From CAZAJT01 sp964485585 (lineage in GTDB: Bacteria > Patescibacteriota > Microgenomatia > UBA1406 > GWC2-37-13), in NCBI GenBank assembly GCA_964485585.1, contig CAZAJT010000036.1, forward strand, positions 1-9,951: DNA of 9,951 nucleotides. Direction: 5' to 3'. Positions 5,667 through 9,951 of this stretch are shown in pieces (position 1 is the stretch's first letter; each line of letters begins with the position of its first letter). The notes beneath the pieces are model-generated. The model was given only the letters and a program-made list of their open reading frames with translations, did not search any database and was not told where the DNA came from. Made by a program: the position numbers and the translations under genes.

Positions 5667-6539
5667 GTGGATAAAAAAAAGATCAGGATAATTATCTGCT
5701 TTATTTTATTTACAACTCTTGGATTATTAGCTGTTAAGTTTCTTTCAACAGAGAAAGTCTCAAATACAAAAATAAGCGGTATATACTTTAGTAACCAAGT
5801 TTGGAGTGGAGAAATTGTTATCACCGGCGATACTGTAATTTTGGGAAATTTAACTGTTTTGCCTGGTGCTGTCGTTAGGTTTACTGTTGGCGACGACCGA
5901 GGTTGGGGAGATGAGGTAGAGAAAGATGGCTTCAACGATAATGATCCGACTAGACTTAAATTATATACAACTACTCATTCGAGTCTTTTTATCCTCAAAA
6001 AGCTTAATGCCGAAGGGAGAAGAGATAATAAAATTATTTTTACTTCTGCGGCAGAGAAGCCATATTTGGCCGATTGGGAAGCGATTGTTTTTCAAGGAGA
6101 CGGGAGTATTTTGGATAATGTGGTTGTGGAATATACCCGCAATGGGCTTAACCCTGTTGGTGAGCAACCAAACAGTGTTATTCAAAATAGTATATCTCGT
6201 CATTCACTGTGGGGTGCAATATCTGCGGCTAACTCAAATATTAAAATCGTAAACAATCATTTATCTGATGCAGGACATGAAGGGATTGATCTTAAATACA
6301 ATGGTAATCAAGAAGTTTCAGGTAATGTTATTGATGACTGCCATACGGGTATAGCCTCCATAGCCGGGTCGCAGCTTATTAAAAATAATGCTATTACAAA
6401 TTGCGGAGACGGTGTTTATATCGATCCCGAATCAAGAGCCATATCGATTGATAATACTTTTGTGACTGCACCAGAAGACAGCACGCGTGAATGGCACTAT
6501 GGTAATTACGTTATCTCAATTTTTGGCTATCCAAAATAG
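5667..6539 (+). CDS. Signal-anchored right-handed beta-helix protein
   Basis: 290 aa, GTG start set by the -10 six bases upstream. KKK then a membrane helix (about 6-26) anchors it; the rest is outside. An N-terminal beta segment (45-75, with the VILGNLTVLPGAVVRF pattern of polypeptides entering a beta-helix) is followed by an acidic insert (76-95, GDDRGWGDEVEKDGFND). The helix proper (about 118-275) shows NKIIFTSA and DWEAIVFQG, then about four rungs of 20-22 residues with Asn ladders: VIQNSISRH, IKIVNNHLSDAG, VSGNVIDDCHTG and LIKNNAITNCGDG. This is the NosD/pectate-lyase-like fold, often used for binding or cleaving polysaccharide. No lyase active site can be identified, so a carbohydrate role is inference. 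C225 and C246 sit one rung apart and could form a disulfide. Confidence 0.85.
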   Translation: MDKKKIRIIICFILFTTLGLLAVKFLSTEKVSNTKISGIYFSNQVWSGEIVITGDTVILGNLTVLPGAVVRFTVGDDRGWGDEVEKDGFNDNDPTRLKLYTTTHSSLFILKKLNAEGRRDNKIIFTSAAEKPYLADWEAIVFQGDGSILDNVVVEYTRNGLNPVGEQPNSVIQNSISRHSLWGAISAANSNIKIVNNHLSDAGHEGIDLKYNGNQEVSGNVIDDCHTGIASIAGSQLIKNNAITNCGDGVYIDPESRAISIDNTFVTAPEDSTREWHYGNYVISIFGYPK

Positions 6540-6595
6540 TAACGAAAAGGCTTTAAATTTTACTAATATATGTTGTTTGACAATAGAGTATCTTG

Positions 6596-6601
6596 TATGA
6601 T
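6596..6601 (+). promoter_or_regulatory. Possible -10 TATGAT before the 6609 start
   Basis: TATGAT is seven bases before ATG 6609. TTGACA at 6577-6582 is only 13 bases upstream of it, too close for a normal -35, so the element is uncertain. Confidence 0.3.
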
Positions 6602-6608
6602 AAATACA

Positions 6609-7172
6609 ATGAAATCTGAAAATAAAAAAAACAACAAAAAATATTTACTAATACTACTAATATTAATTTTAATTTTTGCTTATATTAATTTTGCTCCTTT
6701 TTTACAAATAGCCATGATGTCCTTATTTGATAAGAATTCTGATACAGCTTCTGTATCTATTACCGAAAGATCAAATGAAAATGCAACAGGTAAGATTGAC
6801 AGCAACTTAATTGCCAGTTGGGATACGGGTTGTTTGATTCCCGATGCATATTCCGCATATGCTGAAAGACATACTTTTGTCTTTAATACTAATGAAACTG
6901 CTAATCACAAAAGATATATGGGCAGTTCATGTACAACTATGGTTGTTGATAAAAACGAAGATATGACTTGGAAAATTCTAGGTAGCGGGAAGATAAACCT
7001 TTATTATACCAATACAGGCGGAGCGATTTACGATATTTACGAGATTACCGATAATAAGCTTAGATTCGGCCATGGATTCTGTAACTGTTCTTATTCAGGA
7101 GGAAGCTATGGCTTTAGCAATGAAGACCGCTTTTCCAGGTTGAATGACTTCCTTTTGTATAAAAAACAATAA
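6609..7172 (+). CDS. Signal-anchored Cys-containing beta-rich extracellular protein
   Basis: 187 aa from ATG 6609; ATGs at 6570 and 6597 are in frame but lie in the likely promoter, and the K-rich opening MKSENKKNNKKY directly before the helix looks like the true N-terminus. Membrane helix about 12-36, a Ser/Asn/Thr spacer to 65, then a beta-rich domain (67-187). It starts LIASWDTGC and has alternating aromatic strands (RHTFVFNTNET, DMTWKIL, INLYYTNTG). The W-D-x-x-C start and a mid-domain SSC suggest a small lipocalin-like barrel, a weak resemblance only. C75, C108, C158 and C160 could pair in an oxidising exterior. It follows the beta-helix gene by 69 bases and converges on the next gene with only 7 bases between stops, so no terminator fits between them. 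No assigned function. Confidence 0.8.
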   Translation: MKSENKKNNKKYLLILLILILIFAYINFAPFLQIAMMSLFDKNSDTASVSITERSNENATGKIDSNLIASWDTGCLIPDAYSAYAERHTFVFNTNETANHKRYMGSSCTTMVVDKNEDMTWKILGSGKINLYYTNTGGAIYDIYEITDNKLRFGHGFCNCSYSGGSYGFSNEDRFSRLNDFLLYKKQ

Positions 7173-7179
7173 GATTTAC

Positions 7180-9456
7180 TTAAAATGAGCATTGATGTCT
7201 AATGAGAGAGTCTTTTACTGAAATATCTTCTCCTGTACTTTTCCAAACTGTTTCTGCGATAGAATTTTCGCTGCTATTTTGTTTTTGACCGAGTTCTCTA
7301 TAAAGTGATTTAAGAAAGACAATCCCTCCGTCGCGAATATTTTTGGCTATTTCCAAAAAAATACCTTTTCGGCATGAAGAATCTTCTGATAGCTTGGCCA
7401 ATCCTTGTGAAAGCGGTTCTTCCCAATCAAGCGAGTCCGGGTCAAAGGTTTCACTGACAAAAATTTCCTCATTATCTATAACTTTAACAAAGTTAACTAC
7501 TTTTGTACCAGGAGGGCAAACGTGTTTTTTTATAGTACCTTGTAGTAGTCTTACCAGTCCTTCATCAAACCAAACAGGCATATTTTTCCAAGCACTCTCG
7601 TTAAGAGTATGGGTGATTTCATGAACATCTGTTAAATAACAATTTCTGGGTAAATAAAGTTGCCCTTTATATTTTATCGGCTCTTCATTTTGATTATTGC
7701 TTTCAAAGAAGAGAGCAGTAACAAGTCCTAGATATATACTGCCGTTAGAGTTGTAGGCGGGAGAAATGATTTTGTAGTCTTTGGAGTCAAAGCAGGCTCC
7801 AGCTTGTTTTCCTTCTGCTCCTCTTGACCCGCATAGTTTTTGTGTTTCTTCCAAAGATTCTGTGAGATAATAGTAAATTTTTTTAACAGGAAATTTCACC
7901 CCGAAGATTTCCCTCATTTTTTTTATCTGCCAGTTGTCAATAAATTTTGCAGATCGGTAGCATTCAACAATTGGTTCTTTAGCCTTACTGCTTTGTCCCG
8001 GACAGTCATAGTTAATATTTTCTCCGTATAAAAAAATACGATCAGGTTGTTGAGCTAAAGTTTCAGTTTTTAACAAATTTTCATCTGTTTGGTAAATATT
8101 CTTGCATAAATATTTTTTGCTTTTGTTAGGCAAAAGATAATAGTTACGGCAGTCAAAAGTTGCCGAAACAATATTTTGTGGAGGATCTTGATAGTCAATT
8201 TCTGTAAAAGAGTTTAGGTATTCGACATAGTGATCAGGGCTGTTTTTGGTGTCTGGAAGTTTGGATGAACCTGGTAAAGGGAAAGTCGAGAGAGAAGAAA
8301 GTTGAGGGAGTACAAAAATAATCATCACTATCGCTAAGCCAATGAAAAAAATCTTCTTTCGGAAAAAACTTGATCGATTGTCTTTTACCAAATTATTTGC
8401 AATCTCTTCAGTTGTTTTATTGGCTTTTTGAGCCTTTTTCTTTTTAAGAAAAATGATCGTTAAGACAACCGCGAATGCAGGAATGATTATCCAGAATATA
8501 CTGAGTTTATTTTTAAAGTTAACTAAAGGTGAGTTGTCTGAAAAAAGAGTATTACTTGTTTTGTTATCTTGAGAGTTAGTTTGGTTTTCTTTGAAAGGCC
8601 CGGGAGTAATTGATGGATTTTCCGAAGGGTTCTCTGGCTCAACTTCAACGAGAGCTTGATTTATTGGAATTGATGTTAAGGTTGGGGTTATCGTTGGAGA
8701 TAGAGTTGAAGAGACAAATGTTTGAGTTGGTGTTGGTGAAGGAGTACGAGTTATAGTTGGGGTAAGTGAAGGCATGGGGGTAGGAGTCGGAGTCAGTGTT
8801 GGTGTTGCCGTTGATCTAGGAATATTGATTTGTTGTAGAGTTGGTGTAGGTATTTTTATTTGATAAGGACGAGAGTAATTTATTTCTAATGAAGGTCTTT
8901 TTGTCTCGTCTAAACTTTCCCGGCTGACTATTGTGCATTTTCCAGTATTTGGTCCCATAGTCGCAACAATAAAACCATTGTTAGGTTTTTGTCCGCTAGT
9001 CCAGTCTTTTACCATCTTTGTTATATCAATCTCGCGAAAGCCATGTTGAGAAATATCCAACTTTGGGTTGTCGATGACTCCTCCAGAATAGCTTGGTATG
9101 TTATTCCAGGTAATGGTATTCTCCGACCATCCTGCATTAAAAGGAATGAATGAAAGAGAACAAGTGCCGGAAAAACGATAAAAATAAAATTTGGCAATTG
9201 CTGAATTTATTATCGAACCTTCAGGAATTGATGAAAGGTGAAACCTAAAAACTGCATACTTATTGTTAAATTCTCCGTAAACAAGCTGTAAACTTGGGAA
9301 AGAACCATAATTTGTTTCTCTAAACTCTTGAGAAACATAACTGTCAATCAAGATATTAGTGGTAGTTGAAGTAGCTGTAGCCGATTTTGGTAAATAGAAT
9401 ATAGAAATTAATGCAAGTATTAGAGTCGTTAACTTGAGAGTCATTTTCTTATCCAT
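7180..9456 (-). CDS. DNRLRE surface protein with HExxH metallopeptidase-like domain
   Basis: 758 aa from ATG 9456 (765 if ATG 9477 is used; that codon abuts the predicted -10). Signal peptide 1-28 ending SATA; DNRLRE domain about 34-194, with DSYVSQEFRETNYGS, AGWSENTITWNN and DITKMVKDWTSGQKPNNGF, the pattern of stalk or pilus-like modules; Thr/Pro stalk 203-267; polar linker; membrane helix 319-337. A very basic loop follows (KKKK through RKK, 338-368), then helix 2 (369-386) and a C-terminal ectodomain 387-758 with many Cys. In it HEITH (H612, E613, H616) and WFDEGL (E632) form a gluzincin-type zinc site, His-Glu-x-x-His plus a Glu 16 residues later, as in peptidase MA-like and related families. 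The topology puts DNRLRE and peptidase outside, with the charged loop in the cytosol. Activity and substrate are unknown; surface adhesion coupled to proteolysis is inference. Confidence 0.88.
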   Translation of the reverse strand: MDKKMTLKLTTLILALISIFYLPKSATATSTTTNILIDSYVSQEFRETNYGSFPSLQLVYGEFNNKYAVFRFHLSSIPEGSIINSAIAKFYFYRFSGTCSLSFIPFNAGWSENTITWNNIPSYSGGVIDNPKLDISQHGFREIDITKMVKDWTSGQKPNNGFIVATMGPNTGKCTIVSRESLDETKRPSLEINYSRPYQIKIPTPTLQQINIPRSTATPTLTPTPTPMPSLTPTITRTPSPTPTQTFVSSTLSPTITPTLTSIPINQALVEVEPENPSENPSITPGPFKENQTNSQDNKTSNTLFSDNSPLVNFKNKLSIFWIIIPAFAVVLTIIFLKKKKAQKANKTTEEIANNLVKDNRSSFFRKKIFFIGLAIVMIIFVLPQLSSLSTFPLPGSSKLPDTKNSPDHYVEYLNSFTEIDYQDPPQNIVSATFDCRNYYLLPNKSKKYLCKNIYQTDENLLKTETLAQQPDRIFLYGENINYDCPGQSSKAKEPIVECYRSAKFIDNWQIKKMREIFGVKFPVKKIYYYLTESLEETQKLCGSRGAEGKQAGACFDSKDYKIISPAYNSNGSIYLGLVTALFFESNNQNEEPIKYKGQLYLPRNCYLTDVHEITHTLNESAWKNMPVWFDEGLVRLLQGTIKKHVCPPGTKVVNFVKVIDNEEIFVSETFDPDSLDWEEPLSQGLAKLSEDSSCRKGIFLEIAKNIRDGGIVFLKSLYRELGQKQNSSENSIAETVWKSTGEDISVKDSLIRHQCSF

Positions 9457-9467
9457 ATGTAGACTTA

Positions 9468-9496
9468 ATGATTTCATGAAATAGGATAGGTGTCAA
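9468..9496 (-). promoter_or_regulatory. Promoter of the DNRLRE-peptidase gene
   Basis: On the minus strand: TTGACA (9496-9491), a 17-base spacer and AATCAT (9473-9468). Predicted +1 is near 9461, five bases before ATG 9456, which favours that start over 9477. It shares an 81-base divergent region with the GNAT promoter. Confidence 0.5.
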
Positions 9497-9543
9497 GCAC
9501 TGTAAAAATCCAACTATGAATGTAACTAATACCAGGTTAAAGC

Positions 9544-9552
9544 TGCTATAAT
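9544..9552 (+). promoter_or_regulatory. Extended -10 TGCTATAAT, leaderless promoter
   Basis: A perfect extended -10 followed by six bases and ATG 9559. There is no convincing -35, as expected when a TGn extension is present. Confidence 0.7.
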
Positions 9553-9558
9553 TTCTTC

Positions 9559-9951
9559 ATGCAAATTAGACGAGCGACTTCCCATGACAAAAAAGAACTC
9601 GTGAGGCTTATAAAAGAATTTGAGACAAGGAATGATTATCTCTCAGAAAAGCAAAAAAAGATACGTGCATTCGCTCATTTTGATCAAATGGTAGAAACTT
9701 CTGCACAAAAGCACATTGCTGAACATATTACCTTTGTAGCTAATGAAGAAGGAATGTTGAAGGGGTTTGTCAGTGGTGAGATTCACGAAAAGAAATACAG
9801 AGTTTATAATAAAGAAGGATATATTTCTGATTGGTTTGTCGAAGAGGCTTCGCGTTCCCAAGGAGTTGGTAAGCAGCTATTTGATAGCTTAACTGAGTTT
9901 TTCAAGGGAAAATTTCTTGATTGTCTTATCGGGAAAGCTGATTTGTATGAA
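9559..9951 (+). CDS. GNAT family N-acetyltransferase, 3' partial
   Basis: 131 codons are present and the frame is open at the window end. GNAT enzymes move an acetyl group from acetyl-CoA to an amine; the acceptor cannot be predicted. The opening MQIRRATSHDKKELVRLIKEF is the usual first strand and helix. The central strand YISDWFVEEASR leads to the acetyl-CoA loop R-S-Q-G-V-G (R99-G104, matching R/Q-x-x-G-x-G/A) and helix KQLFDSLTEFF. The remaining C-terminal strands are missing only because the window stops. It is cytosolic and divergent from the surface peptidase gene, with its own leaderless promoter, so functional linkage is not implied. Confidence 0.88.
   Translation, partial: MQIRRATSHDKKELVRLIKEFETRNDYLSEKQKKIRAFAHFDQMVETSAQKHIAEHITFVANEEGMLKGFVSGEIHEKKYRVYNKEGYISDWFVEEASRSQGVGKQLFDSLTEFFKGKFLDCLIGKADLYE

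Noticed and set aside
5624..5935. Minus-strand frame of about 100 codons opposite the beta-helix gene start
   Set aside because: It overlaps a supported gene and its promoter; composition is typical of an antisense shadow.
8690..8860. Tandem DNA repeat in the surface-peptidase gene
   Set aside because: It is the coding of a Thr/Pro stalk; units are irregular and explained by protein composition.
1..9951. Possible recoding of UGA, since all nine completed genes end in TAA or TAG
   Set aside because: All the large genes run through without in-frame TGA, as expected with TGA as stop, and nine genes are too few to make its absence as a terminator significant.

Overview
The window looks like a chromosomal segment of an uncultured, small-genome bacterium, most likely Patescibacteria (CPR), with a Microgenomates-like flavour. 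This is inferred from AT-rich short intergenic regions, many single-pass surface proteins with Thr/Pro stalks, solitary Fic and GIY-YIG genes, and promoters that sit directly on start codons. No rRNA, tRNA, CRISPR array, transposase or plasmid gene was seen.

Layout, left to right. (1) A 5'-partial composite gene (to 1565, +) joins a Cys-rich/FecR ectodomain to a PsbP-like ectodomain through two membrane segments; a full promoter and leaderless GTG start lie inside it. (2) A convergent gene (1722-2438, -) encodes a second membrane-anchored PsbP-like protein. (3) 2662-3135 (+) encodes a split-barrel flavin-type protein of the PNPOx family. (4) 3319-4509 (+) encodes a Fic AMP-transferase with an intact active site and its own inhibitory motif, on visibly higher G+C DNA. 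(5) 4540-4995 is a repeat-bounded block holding a small GIY-YIG endonuclease (4672-4995), overlapping the start of a three-helix membrane protein (4988-5293). (6) 5294-5666 holds a decayed gene that keeps its promoter, then another repeat copy. (7) 5667-6539 and 6609-7172 (+) encode two more anchored extracellular proteins, a beta-helix protein and a Cys-containing beta-rich protein. (8) 7180-9456 (-) encodes a large surface protein: DNRLRE domain, Thr/Pro stalk, membrane hairpin and an HExxH metallopeptidase-like domain. (9) A divergent GNAT acetyltransferase starts at 9559 and runs off the window.

The genes do not form one operon; most have a private promoter. The most consistent signal is at these starts. 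At seven places an extended or plain -10 element (TGnTAtaAT type) is followed by exactly six bases and then ATG or GTG, so transcription should begin on the start codon itself (leaderless mRNA) and Shine-Dalgarno sites are absent. This rule moves several starts inward (Fic, GIY-YIG, probably 6609 and 9456), exposes a nested gene at 993 and marks the pseudogene at 5363. Functionally, about half the coding capacity goes to proteins displayed outside the membrane. Two of them share the plan ectodomain, membrane helix, basic cytosolic loop, membrane helix, ectodomain.
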